This document shows, piece by piece, positions 57,101-63,194 of a stretch of 64,000 nucleotides of DNA (the stretch's first letter is position 1; each line of letters begins with the position of its first letter). Under the pieces are notes generated by a model that worked only from the letters and a program-made list of their open reading frames with translations, had not been told where the DNA came from and did no database searches. A program made the translations under genes and the position numbers. Source of the stretch: Rhinopomastus cyanomelas (lineage: Eukaryota; Chordata; Aves; Bucerotiformes; Rhinopomastidae); contig VXBP01003656.1 of assembly GCA_013400115.1 (NCBI GenBank), positions 63,105 to 127,104 on the forward strand. Direction: 5' to 3'.

Positions 57101-60100
57101 TTAAAAAAACCAAAACAAGTCTACCCCTCATGGAAGTGTTTTGAAGTAAGGATTTGTTCAAACATCTGTGTTTCACACCTGCAAATTTCACAGTACAAGG
57201 CTTAGCAAAACTGTAACAAGAGTAACACCACTTTCTGTAAGACATGGGAGCTGAATTACCGCCCACTTATTTTCTAAAAACTGGTAATCAATAAAAACCA
57301 ATCTAACCCAAGATCACATCTGTGCAATACAGAACAAAACCAAATTTAAGTTCCTCCACAATTTGCAGATTTACAAAAAAAGCTGTGTAGTAGTTCACTC
57401 ACTGTAATATTCCTAAGTGACAGATATTATACCACTGCAAGTAGACCAATAAAAAGATCTTTCAGAAAAATGCTCATTACAAAAGTTATGGTATAGATTG
57501 CAGCCTAGCTGAACCTGTGAGTATGTAATCTCTCAGACTTTCTGGACAAGGCAAAGACACAGAAAAGATGTGGCAAGTTCCTATAAATGAGGCCACGTAT
57601 TCACTTATACCATTGCCAAGAAGCACTTGTCAGGATTCAGCTCCGCATATCAGCTTAATTTCCAAGTGAACTTTGAAAGTGAACACAAAAACGTGATTGT
57701 GTGACCATACCAACATTTTCAGGTATCATCTTTCCTCCAAACTGGGAGGACAAAACCCATGAAAGCGTAACCGTTCCTTCCTACCCAACACAGGTAAAAG
57801 TGCTGAATGAAACTTCTTGAAAGTGGACCACATTTCAAGACAGCTTATTTAGTTCCTAAAAGTCCTCTTTATTCCTAGGCTGCACTTTGCTTGCAGTTCT
57901 GATAACTATTCCCTTTATTTCTGCTTACTGACAGATAACAAAATTTAAACAATATCTACGCTATGTATTACTTAAAGCTTACACTAAGCACTGCTAATTA
58001 AAAAAAATAGCAAACTTCACAGGTTCTTACTTTTCTTCATGAAGTGACTTCTTTGGTTTCCATTTTTGTTCTTTAACACCTATAAAAAAATAATGTAGAA
58101 AAAGAGCTATTTTCATAGGACATTACCAATGAATAAATGTTATGTTCAAGGTAAAAAAGGTTACCATTCATTTCTTCTAATTTCATCCTTAGCTCATCAT
58201 TTTGTTGAATAAGACGTTTAAGTCCACCAAGACTATTCTTGCACAGTTTCTGAGCTCTTTCATTAGCCGTCAAAGCCAGGAGGTGTTTCCCCAGTAATGA
58301 CAGCGCCATACAGAAGCGGTAGTGACCCTACATGGATGCACATCTGAATGTCAAGTGTTTGTTCACACAAGTAAGACAACAATTCATGTCAAAAATAGCT
58401 GTAGTAGACAATACAAAGTAAAATCTTATATTCTCAAAAGTTCTCTAACTCCACCTGTTTCAGGTTAAATGATGAACAATCAAGTTTTCAACTACTCAGC
58501 ACAAAAAACCAGAATTCACTGGGAGTAGCATCCAGCCTGTGGCTTTGGAATAGCAAATTTGGTTTTTCCACCAATTTCCACTACTTTGTAGTTTTGTAAT
58601 TATCCCTTATTTTACTCTTCTTTAGGTAAAAAATATTGGGAAATGTGTGTTGGATTTTTTTATTCTAAGGATTATTTATATTCTTCCCATAGCTTTGTGG
58701 TAACCAAGCTATGCTTTCTTCTGTCTTTACATATGCAGAGCCTCACGTAACAACGCTTACGAGCATGTCAAACCAAGACTTTAACAATACAAACAATGTA
58801 CTTGTCTGACTGAAGCCAAATATTTAATCTAAAGTTAATATGCTCACTCTACTGTCATTAGTGCTCAATTCAGATGAGATATCACACTGACCTGGGTCAG
58901 ACCTGTAATTAAGACTCTGGGACTTACGCTTGTATACAGTCCAAACAAAAGTCAAATTTGAAATATACATGAAACTAACCTTTGGCCAATTTGACTTCAA
59001 AATCATGGCTCTTTTTCCATCAGCAAGGGCTCTCCTTAGAGCAGGGAGGAAAAAAGAAGAGGTGTTCATTATTTATACTTCGGAAACATATGCAGGCCAG
59101 AAGTACAAGGCAATGTAGAAATACAAAGCGAATAAAAGAACAGTTTGTTCAGTTGGGTAAAGGCATGGTCAGATAACAGTTGCTAACTAACCTTAGTGAA
59201 GTTAAAATGTTACACGCTCAGGTATTTCACCCATCAGAAATTTATTCCATCTCTCCACCTACTAAGCTTTCCAGCATTCCAGCACATGTATCTACCCCTT
59301 AATTTAGTTCTAACAAAAAAGCCTGAATACCAAATGCACTATATTTCAATAGAAACAATATTAAAGAGTAGTTATGTCATCATAGATGGGAATTAGAGGG
59401 TGCAAGTATGGCAGCTGTACCCACTTCATGAAGTAAGACCATTAAAACACCAGTTTTGCTAACTCCAGTGAAAATATTAACACATGTGCTGAATGCTTGT
59501 TTTGACAAACATCTGCTAACTCTGGTAAACACAACTACTGTTGATTTTTGTAACACCAGGGTTACACAACTAGGCAGTGTCAGACCCACATCCTGTTCAA
59601 AAGCTCAGACCCTCAATGAAGTCCAACATGACCACACTTTTGACCACTGCATTCAACTAGGGTATAAATGAGGTCTTGCCAGAGGACAGATTGAGCTAGT
59701 CTTCCTTGAAGCAGCACGTCTGTAGTTGGGTACTCATTCCATGGGTTAGGACACCATCTGAGGCAACTACTCTAGGTTGAAAGCCCTCATCTAGATTGAT
59801 AAGTGAAACACATTTTGGGTTAGTTCCTTTCTAGAACTTAAGCTTGGGTCAGCTTTATAGTTCTGCTTAGCATCTGGAACTTTTAGTTTACCAATGCTGT
59901 TGAATTATTAAGTAATTTATTAGAATACATTCCCTTCAAAGTTATGACCCTCCTAAGTGAATTCTGTGAGCCCCCATGACAGCAAGTATTAATCTCTGAA
60001 CACTGAAACACAAGCAACCTCCAAAACTCTCAGCAACTGGAACATGAAGGACATGCCCAATCCTTATTCTTTCTATACAAAGCATTGTGAAATAAACAGT

Positions 60101-63100
60101 TTTGGTCAGGTCAGAAAGGAATCAGAGTAACCCTGCAGCTACAGAGGAAAACACAGAGCCCAAAGAGGGCAGTTACAGAGTTTACAGACCTTTGGGATAA
60201 ACCACTCATTCTTCAGTGAACTACAGCTATGTATCAGATAAGCAGGATGCAGTAACTTACAACAGAGAGGTCACATTTGGATTACTTCAGTTGAGGAAGT
60301 TTCCAGATGACCTCAGCTCTTTGATAGCTTGGTTATGCCAACACAGTCAGGCCTTTAGCAAAAGTCTGTAGTAAGAACTAACCTGAGAGCCTGCAAAGGC
60401 CTACAAGGTGTTGACTATTTCACCTCCACAAAGGAATACGGAAATAAACCACAAACTGGTTTCACTTGGAAGTGTGCATAAAATGCCTAGTCACAGCCAT
60501 CAACCAGGAAAGCTACAGAGGAATCCAATAGAGGACAATGATATGATCTATAGTTAAAACTAGTAGCTACTAAAGTAAAGCCTGAAAGAGATGACTAGGT
60601 TCTATACAACAAAATTTTTCAAAGATTTCAAGAAGAATAAATTCAATGAATTGAAAGTGAAATCAAGAACACACATAAAGAAGAGAAACCCCAGGCAGTA
60701 ATGGCAGAATTTAGAGGTGTGGCAGAAAATTAAAAAAATTATTAATTTAAAAAACCAACAAAGCCACAAAATAACTACTGATTAGAACAGGAAATAGCAT
60801 ACCACATTCATATTGGAAAGGCGGCTTTTTTTACTTGTGCCTGCATGAATAAGAGACATACCAAGGTACAGAATGTCAATAGATTAAGATTATAAAAAGC
60901 AGTCTTAAAAACAGAAGCACTTTTCTTGTTCTCTGGTATATGCTGATGTTACACTCTGTCTTCACCCACACCACTTTTGGTGGTGTGGCGTCACTTTTGG
61001 ACTGCCTAATGCAGTGGCCGAAGTTGCAACAAACACTGCCTAAACACAACAGCACAGGCTGAGCTGCAGCACAAGGTCCTGCCCATTGTCAGAGCCAGGA
61101 AGTAAGTACGACTGCTAGCTATCTCCCATGAAAACGGGAGGCACACACTCTTGAGTAAAGTCATGAGTGCTTCAGCAGACTATGTGGAGAACACTATTGT
61201 AACTGCATAGTCCTGTACTACAGTATTGTCACTGAAAATATCACGTCATAAGCTTTGTAAGGAGTTTGCAGTGCCTCAGGACTGAGGATTCTTGCTCAGC
61301 CAGAATTAGAGCCTCACATGCCTGCAGTTTTCTTTCACAGTTTAATTGTGACAGCAATTTCTCTAACTGACCAGGTGCAACAGCACATTAGCAAACATAA
61401 AAGCAATACCAAGTGGATCACAGAGTGAGAAAGAACGTTATTTTCCTCATGGAGAAGGACTGTGCATGTTGACGGCTCTCTAACCCGGTTGCCACAGTGA
61501 TGCAACCGAAGGAGTGGTGGAGGAATGAGCATCACACTAGGAAAAGGGGCCGAAACTAAGCTTTTCATTGATACTAGTTTTAATCAAACTTGTTATTATT
61601 ACCTTTTGTTTTCCAATGAGATCTAGACTAATAACAATTAGACCCTTAAGACTTTGTGGGATAATTACTGGAGGTAACTGGAAAATTAAACTTGTATTAG
61701 AAATGGAGCATTATTCACATATTAATGAAAGTTCTAAGCCTCCAGGGTGGAGTACAACTGGTATGCAGGAATCCCTTCCTCCGATGGTTCCCCAGGCAAC
61801 TTAACTTGCCACCTTGGAATGTGGAGGCATTGCAGCCAAATCCTGTGATAAGGTATGCAGCCATGGCCAAGTCCTGTGATAAGGTGTACAGGGATGGGAA
61901 CTTAGTGGTACTTCAAAGGTGCTAAGCTGTACTTTTGCAACGCTGAGCCATAGTTCTGTCATCTTTTTGATGAACCGCTATCCTTGTGCGAACTTTGCTC
62001 ATTATAATGTCATTATAACACCAAAACACATCTCTGTCTCAAAACCTACCCGCCTCTGAGGGGTGAAACCCCCCTTACTGAGCGTGTGCTCTAAATTTTT
62101 AAAGTCTATGTCTTTAAAAGCAAAACAAAAACATGTATGACTAGAGTCACTCAAGCTCCACCTTGAAGACAGAAAATAATATAAAATAGCCCAGCAGTAA
62201 GAGGATTTTGGGGGGAAAGATACCATCTTGAACAAGTCAGGGAAGATTCATGGACCTCTGACTCCTGGGAATCAGTCAACAGGCTGGGACCTTCTTCCCC
62301 CTAACACAGGGATGCCTTTGGGTAAGACACAAAACCTTCTCGAGAACTTTGTAAGTCTCTATAGAGTTACTTTTTAACCTAACACTTTGGTATAGAGTTA
62401 CTTTTTTAACCTAATACTTTGGTAATTTTAACATTTGTGTACACGCATTTTGCATACAGTGTTCACCACTGACAATCCATAAAGAACCTGTAAATCTGTT
62501 GCTCTAATAAATTCCTCCTGTTCACATAAAACAGCATCACCATTTCCATGCGAGTCCATAGATTGTGGCTAGGCAAGAACAGGACACATTACCGAGTGAA
62601 TCAGAGTTATACAGACTCGGTGCCGGTACTATCAAGCGAATCTGACTTAGTTATCAGACTCATAGTGTGAAATTGGGTATCGCTCAGGATTTGGACCTGT
62701 AAATCAAAGGGGTTTACTCCCTGCCAAATTCACTGCTCTTTTAGCGCAACAGACTTCAGTACAGCAACAACAAATTCTTGAGTTGGCTTTACATAAAAGA
62801 TGCGCATCCACCTTGCTGATAACATTTTTAGCTTAACAAATGGCTTAAGGCAAAAAAAACCCTCACACCCACATTGTTCTCATCACAATATTGCCTGGCA
62901 GCAAGATTTTTTTTTCCTGTTGTATAACCCACATACACAAATTACAAATAGTATTAAATATTGCCAGCAGGTAGGACTATTATTCACTCTTTGTCCAAAG
63001 ACTTTTCTGAGGCAGTTGCATCACAACTACTATACGCCTATGTTTTACAGTAGTATTTTCCTAAATACATTGCCAATTTTTTAAATGCAGATCACCACAA

Positions 63101-63194
63101 CAGTTTAGATTATAAACAAGCTGATACTTACCTGTACTGCCCTGTAAGAATTAAACAAAGAGCTCGGTTTCCATACAGAAGATGGTTTTCAGGA
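9039..63194 (-). CDS. TTC3: TTC3, TPR and RING-H2 E3 ubiquitin ligase, 37 exons, 5'-partial
   Basis: E3 ligase known in mammals to ubiquitinate phosphorylated AKT and to act with citron kinase/RhoA in neurons. The 37 exons join without a stop into about 1692 residues, numbered here from the first complete codon; human TTC3 is 2025, so roughly 300 N-terminal residues are missing at the right edge. Order: TPR helices (1-90; YGNRALC, ADGKRAMILK), a basic linker (95-205), a second TPR group (210-362), a central region shared with DZIP3, a serine-rich exon (about 806-1091), a Lys/Glu coiled coil (1113-1265), a low-complexity Ser/Ala/Pro stretch, and a C-terminal RING-H2. RING ligands are C1633, C1636, C1649, H1651, H1654, C1657, C1669 and C1672; W1661 sits at the usual position. 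All eight ligands are intact. The gene converges on VPS26C, the human arrangement. Splice choice at exons 34/35 is the only uncertain join. Confidence 0.95.
9682..9771 (-). CDS. TTC3: TTC3 exon 36 (first half of RING-H2)
   Basis: 30 codons: ASSDDMCAICHDELSSDTYK then LDCGHHFHRE. Supplies zinc ligands 1 to 5 (C, C, C, H, H). Acceptor TATGCACAG, donor GTAAGG. Confidence 0.95.
9896..10178 (-). mobile_element. CR1 LINE 3' fragment
   Basis: Starts with the ATAGAATCATAGAATGGTTT end typical of avian CR1 (reverse complement) and continues through the GGGAAGGGACC block into the RT tail. It lies in the 470-bp TTC3 intron between exons 35 and 36 and fills most of it. Confidence 0.92.
10242..10472 (-). 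CDS. TTC3: TTC3 exon 35 (low complexity)
   Basis: 77 codons in phase 0: EPASAGRPVKSASAAVLPAQ, later PATARPVRTNTPNKNPSQP, ending RRAYE before donor GTAAGT. Pro/Ser/Ala-rich spacer. An alternative acceptor 7 bases in (exon end 10465) pairs in frame with the stronger exon-34 donor. Confidence 0.85.
10609..10729 (-). CDS. TTC3: TTC3 exon 34
   Basis: Completes Ser, then SDFISFIKDVQRRNGNALS-type sequence continuing GLSSCEILGRVTQLILDQQ. The end is uncertain: the donor used here (GTACTG) is weak but in phase with the first AG of exon 35. A stronger donor (GTAAGG) ends the exon at 10614. Confidence 0.8.
11168..11589 (-). CDS. TTC3: TTC3 exon 33 (low complexity)
   Basis: 422 bases, starting PKQGRPPLGDPAIVVYSSAH. 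Rich in Ser, Ala, Lys and Gln, with no domain; probably a disordered spacer before the RING. It ends FPNYS plus two bases. Acceptor TTTCCTAG, donor GTAGTT. Confidence 0.9.
13550..13648 (-). CDS. TTC3: TTC3 exon 32
   Basis: 33 codons: AEYEEKIQMVRNGAGNCLTK, then METLDLASPPSVL. Acceptor TTTCTGTAG, donor GTACGT. Confidence 0.92.
14232..14325 (-). CDS. TTC3: TTC3 exon 31
   Basis: One base completes Ser, then SSASAAPKLKSQIDSWETFI and SNVKKRQEKVE. The acceptor ATACTTCAG was chosen because the one 59 bases upstream (ACCATAG) is out of phase with exon 30. Donor GTAAGC. Confidence 0.85.
14984..15084 (-). CDS. TTC3: TTC3 exon 30
   Basis: ISVLKNWKETEVCKLNGMAA, then NAEVNLKVLKSFS plus two bases. Acceptor TCTGTTACAG, donor GTACGG. 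Confidence 0.92.
15286..15358. repeat. AT-rich simple repeat
   Basis: Imperfect TA/TACA microsatellite-like run (TATATATATCTTTATATACAT and similar) in the intron between TTC3 exons 29 and 30. Confidence 0.75.
15872..15886 (-). CDS. TTC3: TTC3 microexon 29 (15 nt, VASKN)
   Basis: Fifteen bases lie between a strong acceptor (GTCTCTTTACAG) and a strong donor (GTAAGTGTG). It encodes VASKN in phase 0, so the flanking exons stay in frame whether it is used or skipped. No protein similarity is possible at this length; the call rests on splice signals and phase. Confidence 0.7.
15996..16092 (-). CDS. TTC3: TTC3 exon 28 (coiled coil)
   Basis: Completes Ser, then NKFANDKLKLEELIRKSQDD and CQECVKRAVKAE. 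Donor GTACAA, codon boundary. Confidence 0.93.
16736..16804 (-). CDS. TTC3: TTC3 exon 27 (coiled coil)
   Basis: Completes Arg, then YSKTIDEKEKQYNVYLNKYL, then Asp-Thr plus two bases. Donor GTAAAA. Confidence 0.92.
17046..17110 (-). mobile_element. Short CR1 3' end
   Basis: AATCATTTAGGTTGGAAAAG followed by ACCTTTAAGATCGAGTC is the reverse complement of a CR1 terminus. The fragment is very short and abuts an opposite copy. Confidence 0.75.
17119..17264 (+). mobile_element. CR1 3' end, opposite orientation
   Basis: Reads as CR1 sense on the plus strand: a GTTGAGTTGCCATCCCTG-type block through to GATGGTTGGATTTGATGAT and a degraded end. Together with the preceding fragment it forms a head-on CR1 pair in the intron between TTC3 exons 26 and 27. 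Confidence 0.75.
18431..18570 (-). CDS. TTC3: TTC3 exon 26 (coiled coil)
   Basis: VSKNELVWLNQDLDVQRKKW, QQKKKENQETLKALRNTAKK: Lys-rich coiled coil. Donor GTACTA, ending two bases into Arg. Confidence 0.93.
19789..19938 (-). CDS. TTC3: TTC3 exon 25 (coiled coil)
   Basis: 50 codons. GDILRVEKEHQVLQEQLKEA and EEKYEQLQSRNLEEVGALKQ show clear heptads. Start of the C-terminal coiled coil. Donor GTAATG. Confidence 0.95.
20485..20550 (-). CDS. TTC3: TTC3 exon 24
   Basis: 22 codons: VNNEVTDRGTNTLPFHPFEV then two Gln. Acceptor TGTTCTAG, donor GTAAGT. Confidence 0.9.
21493..22348 (-). CDS. TTC3: TTC3 exon 23 (large exon)
   Basis: 856 bases, the largest exon. It opens with YFSQILEQHGPMEINNELLV and GEYEHFPEEAQKIVEGEGGL, a conserved TTC3 block, then LLKSFNFVMVDNFICLRKHA. 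The remainder is Ser/Thr/Asn-rich, probably disordered, and ends TRMVAVQ. A second in-frame acceptor 13 bases inside would break phase with exon 22, so the outer one (TTTAAAAG) is used. Confidence 0.95.
22702..22854 (-). CDS. TTC3: TTC3 exon 22
   Basis: DFTNSCEPFVIPEYLRGQLE, then EARRDISSINNYRRLL and ending CESLY plus two bases of Glu. Donor GTACGT. Confidence 0.93.
23531..24028 (-). mobile_element. CR1 LINE fragment with open RT tail
   Basis: On the minus strand a 139-codon open frame (23627..24046) carries the CR1 RT C-terminus (FKKDVELLEQVQRRATRMVK, FTARVIWLWNGLPAEVVESP). The 3' end near 23531 shows the usual GTTGGAAAAGACC block. It inserted about 30 bp from the exon 21 donor. Confidence 0.93.
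24059..24135 (-). CDS. TTC3: TTC3 exon 21
   Basis: SVLVLSRGVSTAPREEDKIF, then IEENT plus two bases. Donor GTAAGT, with a CR1 insertion starting only about 30 bp beyond it. Confidence 0.9.
24261..24600 (-). mobile_element. CR1 LINE 3' fragment
   Basis: ATCACAGAATCATAGAAC start, the GGATTGGAAAGGACC block and the RT tail (NRLPRRVVESFS-like on the minus strand). Intron between TTC3 exons 20 and 21, just upstream of exon 21 in gene sense. Confidence 0.92.
25150..25206 (-). CDS. TTC3: TTC3 exon 20
   Basis: 19 codons, NNDTKVKNKNRKKNAKDLR: a short basic linker. Acceptor CTGTTTCAG, donor GTCAGT (C at +3). Confidence 0.88.
26689..26735 (-). CDS. TTC3: TTC3 exon 19
   Basis: 47 bases: two bases complete Asp, then DPTIILKKQRNENIL. 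Acceptor TTTCAATAG, donor GTAAGT. Confidence 0.9.
27175..27438 (-). CDS. TTC3: TTC3 exon 18
   Basis: LTATKNFLLQYGQLLKELDF, then SLTTLWNEKYGSKFDYV and QALDYFFEKM. Continues the helical region of exon 17. Donor GTACGT. The reading frame runs on past the donor into the intron for about 50 codons, but without similarity. Confidence 0.95.
28194..28508 (-). CDS. TTC3: TTC3 exon 17
   Basis: 315 bases: CVQDLYAGDRVLQHISRHAE, then KELLSWFIITEEDCASYSRT and later LEEVDPKLRKWLKHLNNL. All-helical conserved TTC3/DZIP3-type region. Acceptor CCGTTACAG, donor GTAGGC. Confidence 0.95.
29158..29520 (-). mobile_element. CR1 LINE 3' fragment
   Basis: GCTGGAAAGCGTCGCTGGAG followed by ATCATCTAGTCCAACCCC and the RT tail in reverse complement. 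First member of the CR1 pile in the intron between TTC3 exons 16 and 17. Confidence 0.88.
29523..32185 (-). mobile_element. Long CR1 LINE with EN and RT segments, gap inside
   Basis: From 3' to 5' on the minus strand: the AATCATAAGGGATTGGAAGG end, RT C-terminal frame (29909..30244: LVRPHLEYCVQFWAP, RVQHRATKMM), RT residue block TPADCAAIQ next to the gap, then beyond the gap the linker and endonuclease (31783..32133: GGAVALYLREQLECI, GDTAVGVYYRLPDQ). RFLQYIGDNFLMQVVEEPTR and SDHEMVDFEFRV lie at 31500..31760. Most avian CR1 copies are short 3' fragments, so this is an unusually long one. A one-base frame break is visible just left of the gap, and further breaks occur between EN segments, so it is not intact. 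Confidence 0.9.
30347..31256. other. Assembly gap (910 N)
   Basis: A run of N inside the long CR1. Both flanks belong to the same element, so the missing sequence is most likely its RT core. Open frames that cross it are artefacts. Confidence 0.99.
32190..32480 (-). mobile_element. CR1 LINE internal fragment
   Basis: Reverse complement of a CR1 RT C-terminal region (CTCTGAGCCTCTTCTCATAA, GAACTGGGGACCCCAGAACT). Abuts the EN end of the long CR1, so two insertions are joined. No clean 3' end. Confidence 0.8.
34040..34176 (-). CDS. TTC3: TTC3 exon 16
   Basis: Very basic coiled segment: LRKLYRKQEKKLQRKRAREE then ARSSAKEEIKENQ and a polar end. The KRKRAR-like cluster may act in nuclear import (inference). 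It contains an A8 run. Donor GTACGT. Confidence 0.92.
35284..35575 (-). mobile_element. CR1 LINE 3' fragment
   Basis: GGTTGGAAGGGACCTCTGCA block through GGGCAGCCTGTGCCAG to the RT tail, in reverse complement. Intron between TTC3 exons 15 and 16; the 3' end lacks the usual tail repeat. Confidence 0.88.
35757..35821 (-). CDS. TTC3: TTC3 exon 15
   Basis: FEKRVPKVKEPLRAIIKQKC then Ser plus two bases. Basic, probably helical. Acceptor TTTTGGTAG, donor GTAAGC. Confidence 0.9.
36364..36456 (-). CDS. TTC3: TTC3 exon 14
   Basis: 31 codons: DFLHELCFTPDCAGLISKIV then IFNSSRLVKCE. Acceptor TCTCAACAG, donor GTAAGT. Confidence 0.93.
37361..37483 (-). CDS. TTC3: TTC3 exon 13
   Basis: 41 codons: LLLKDHIEKCKFPPEPDAVC, then RYQQCHGYSKIQIYFTDPDF and Lys. 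Several conserved Cys/His residues (KC..C..QCHG) suggest a small structural unit, but I do not assign a metal site. Donor GTAAAC. Confidence 0.92.
39093..39219 (-). CDS. TTC3: TTC3 exon 12
   Basis: Completes Arg, then FLDALDQFLKSQTMVNLNIV and a segment ending EETQTEHLQ. Ends the TPR group. Donor GTTTGT is unusual but in phase. Confidence 0.9.
39881..40478 (+). mobile_element. Probable avian LTR-element remnant
   Basis: Starts TGTATTGGGTTTACGCGGCA, contains AATAAA near 40328 and the segments GAGTCTCTTTCGCTTGTGAC and AAGTGATCTCCCAGCCTTTA, which resemble a common avian endogenous-retrovirus LTR from memory. It stops abruptly where a CR1 fragment begins, with no matching second end. It lies in the intron between TTC3 exons 11 and 12. 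Confidence 0.5.
40477..40820 (-). mobile_element. CR1 LINE internal RT fragment
   Basis: A minus-strand open frame of 113 codons with the RT core motifs PQGSVLGPILFNLLINDL and FADDTKL. It has neither 5' part nor 3' end, so it is a fragment joined to the LTR-like sequence on its left. Confidence 0.92.
41292..41404 (-). CDS. TTC3: TTC3 exon 11 (TPR)
   Basis: TLTEAEDQFKEILEEYQEER then LGCLAYYGIGRVYLTQN plus two bases: a clear TPR repeat. The acceptor (CTACTTTGAAG) has a weak pyrimidine tract but the phase demands it. Donor GTTGGT. Confidence 0.93.
42132..42212 (-). CDS. TTC3: TTC3 exon 10 (TPR)
   Basis: 27 codons: LWSIHLIHYGIVMYGHATAL then LGIGQCE. TPR helix pair continuing exon 9. Acceptor TTTTTGCAG, donor GTATGA. 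Confidence 0.93.
43251..43388 (-). CDS. TTC3: TTC3 exon 9 (TPR)
   Basis: 46 complete codons: EDLTVFLEEARSLVHDGYTA, then MDKQYYNAAQAFSQLLSL. Helical TPR pattern (Gly/Tyr/Ala spacing). Donor GTAAAC. Confidence 0.93.
44072..44402 (-). mobile_element. CR1 LINE 3' fragment, internally deleted
   Basis: AGAATCAGAATTGTAGGGGT, TATCATCTAGTCCAACAACC and the RT tail, then a jump to CCAACTCTCCAGCCTATCCA from further upstream in the element. Intron between TTC3 exons 8 and 9. Confidence 0.85.
45156..45936 (+). mobile_element. CR1 LINE, RT plus 3' end, antisense to TTC3
   Basis: Plus-strand CR1 with degraded RT (FSKAFDTVSHSILLEKM-like, then a GVPQGSVL-like block), a deletion near 45500, and a 3' part ending TTGGACTTGATGATTCTATG. 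Many stops. Intron between TTC3 exons 8 and 9. Confidence 0.88.
46466..46529 (-). CDS. TTC3: TTC3 exon 8
   Basis: DHPDFKVECDTDQGEFCTMD then Glu on a codon boundary. Acidic segment before the second TPR group. Acceptor ATTTTTAG, donor GTAACT. Confidence 0.88.
47491..47517. repeat. Short tandem repeat (TGTAAA)n
   Basis: Four imperfect copies of TGTAAA(A). Too short for function to be inferred. Confidence 0.7.
47630..47690 (-). CDS. TTC3: TTC3 exon 7
   Basis: Lys/Gly-rich: QSHQNKGRGKPKGAGSEKI, two bases in and two bases out. Acceptor TTGTTACAG, donor GTAAGG. Basic linker between the two TPR groups. Confidence 0.85.
47998..48026. other. Assembly gap (29 N) in an A tract
   Basis: N run bordered by A6 on the left and A12 on the right, in the intron between TTC3 exons 6 and 7. 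Confidence 0.99.
49152..49447 (+). mobile_element. CR1 LINE 3' fragment, antisense to TTC3
   Basis: Plus-strand CR1: CTTCCAGTACCTGAGGGGTC, GAAATTCCTCACAATGAGAG, CTGGAACAGGCTGCCCAGGG and an end at AAGCCATTCTATGATTATTT. Intron between TTC3 exons 6 and 7. Confidence 0.92.
52067..52121 (-). CDS. TTC3: TTC3 exon 6
   Basis: VTDIQRTESKSRSLEFPP plus one base. Donor GTGAGT. No domain is recognised. It is included because phase and splice signals fit exons 5 and 7. Confidence 0.85.
52380..52925 (+). mobile_element. Possible LTR remnant
   Basis: Contains a TATAAAAAG box at 52800 after GAATATGCATAACTAACC, then GTGTGCCCAGTGCTGCAACA and GCTTGGCCTAACATT, an order resembling U3-R-U5 of avian endogenous retroviruses. 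The left edge is unclear and no target duplication was found. Intron between TTC3 exons 5 and 6. Confidence 0.42.
53817..54830 (-). mobile_element. CR1 LINE split by a solo LTR
   Basis: Left part 53817..53976 has the CR1 3' end (GGAATGGTTTAGATTGGAAG). Right part 54398..54830 continues with AATGAAGAATTTCTTCCCAA, TCTTCCTCTCCAGGCTGAGC and GACACAGCCCAGG. The two parts join in order once the LTR is ignored, apart from a deletion of the block around the GGGCAGCCTG segment. Confidence 0.9.
53977..54397 (-). mobile_element. Solo LTR (ERVK-like) in CR1
   Basis: 421 bp with TG...CA ends (TGTAACCAGGGG to TTCTTCTACA on the plus strand) flanked by the perfect 6-bp duplication CACCCC at 53971..53976 and 54398..54403. 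On the minus strand it has TATATAAGC (54072..54080) and AATAAA (54052..54057) about 15 bp later, as in a U3-R-U5 unit. There is no internal coding region, so this is a solo LTR left by recombination. The 6-bp duplication suits class II elements (family assignment is inference). Confidence 0.88.
56911..57028 (-). CDS. TTC3: TTC3 exon 5
   Basis: Starts DCSSSESHLVTF, then a highly charged stretch with KDRKRARSDLK and ends HQKHEAR on a codon boundary. The KRAR cluster could be a nuclear localisation signal (inference). Donor GTAAGT. Confidence 0.9.
58031..58079 (-). CDS. TTC3: TTC3 exon 4
   Basis: A 49-base exon encoding VKEQKWKPKKSLHEE plus two bases of Lys. Basic linker. Acceptor TTTTTATAG, donor GTAAGA. 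Phase fits both neighbours. Confidence 0.88.
58165..58327 (-). CDS. TTC3: TTC3 exon 3 (TPR)
   Basis: Starts on a codon with GHYRFCMALSLLGKHLLAL and continues ANERAQKLCKN, IQQNDELRMKLEEMN. Typical second TPR helix pair followed by a short helical linker. Donor GTAACC, ending one base into a Gly codon. Confidence 0.95.
58980..59034 (-). CDS. TTC3: TTC3 exon 2 (TPR)
   Basis: Completes Arg, then RALADGKRAMILKSNWPK. Donor GTTAGT. It continues the TPR of the previous exon across a 4.1-kb intron. Confidence 0.93.
61834..61896. repeat. Direct repeat, two 31-bp copies
   Basis: GCCAAATCCTGTGATAAGGT at 61834 recurs with few changes at 61866 (GCCAAGTCCTGTGATAAGGT). Period 32. Confidence 0.85.
62361..62423. 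repeat. Direct repeat, 31- and 32-bp copies
   Basis: ATAGAGTTACTTTTTAACCT at 62361 is repeated at 62392 with one extra T and one substitution, and the copies touch each other. Confidence 0.9.
63132..63194 (-). CDS. TTC3: TTC3 exon 1 of window (TPR)
   Basis: One base completes a codon begun outside the window, then PENHLLYGNRALCLILTGQY and two bases of an Arg codon. Acceptor TTTTTTTTAAG, donor GTAAGT. YGNRALC is a TPR helix-A signature and matches TTC3. Confidence 0.93.

Larger units (their letters stand above)
61590..62720 (+). mobile_element. Possible degraded LTR element with internal direct repeats
   Basis: Has two short direct repeats (61834..61896 and 62361..62423), an AATAAA near 62508, and blocks such as GCTCATTATAATGTCATTAT and CTGAGGGGTGAAACCCCCCT that look like avian LTR sequence. 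There is no open reading frame of note, and edges and target duplication are not identified. It could instead be unique intron sequence. Confidence 0.35.
59035..63131. other. TTC3 intron between exons 1 and 2 of the window
   Basis: 4.1 kb. The left 2.5 kb shows nothing recognisable. The right part carries the possible LTR remnant at 61590. No additional exon is needed: exons 1 and 2 join in phase and match TTC3 without a missing segment. Confidence 0.75.
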
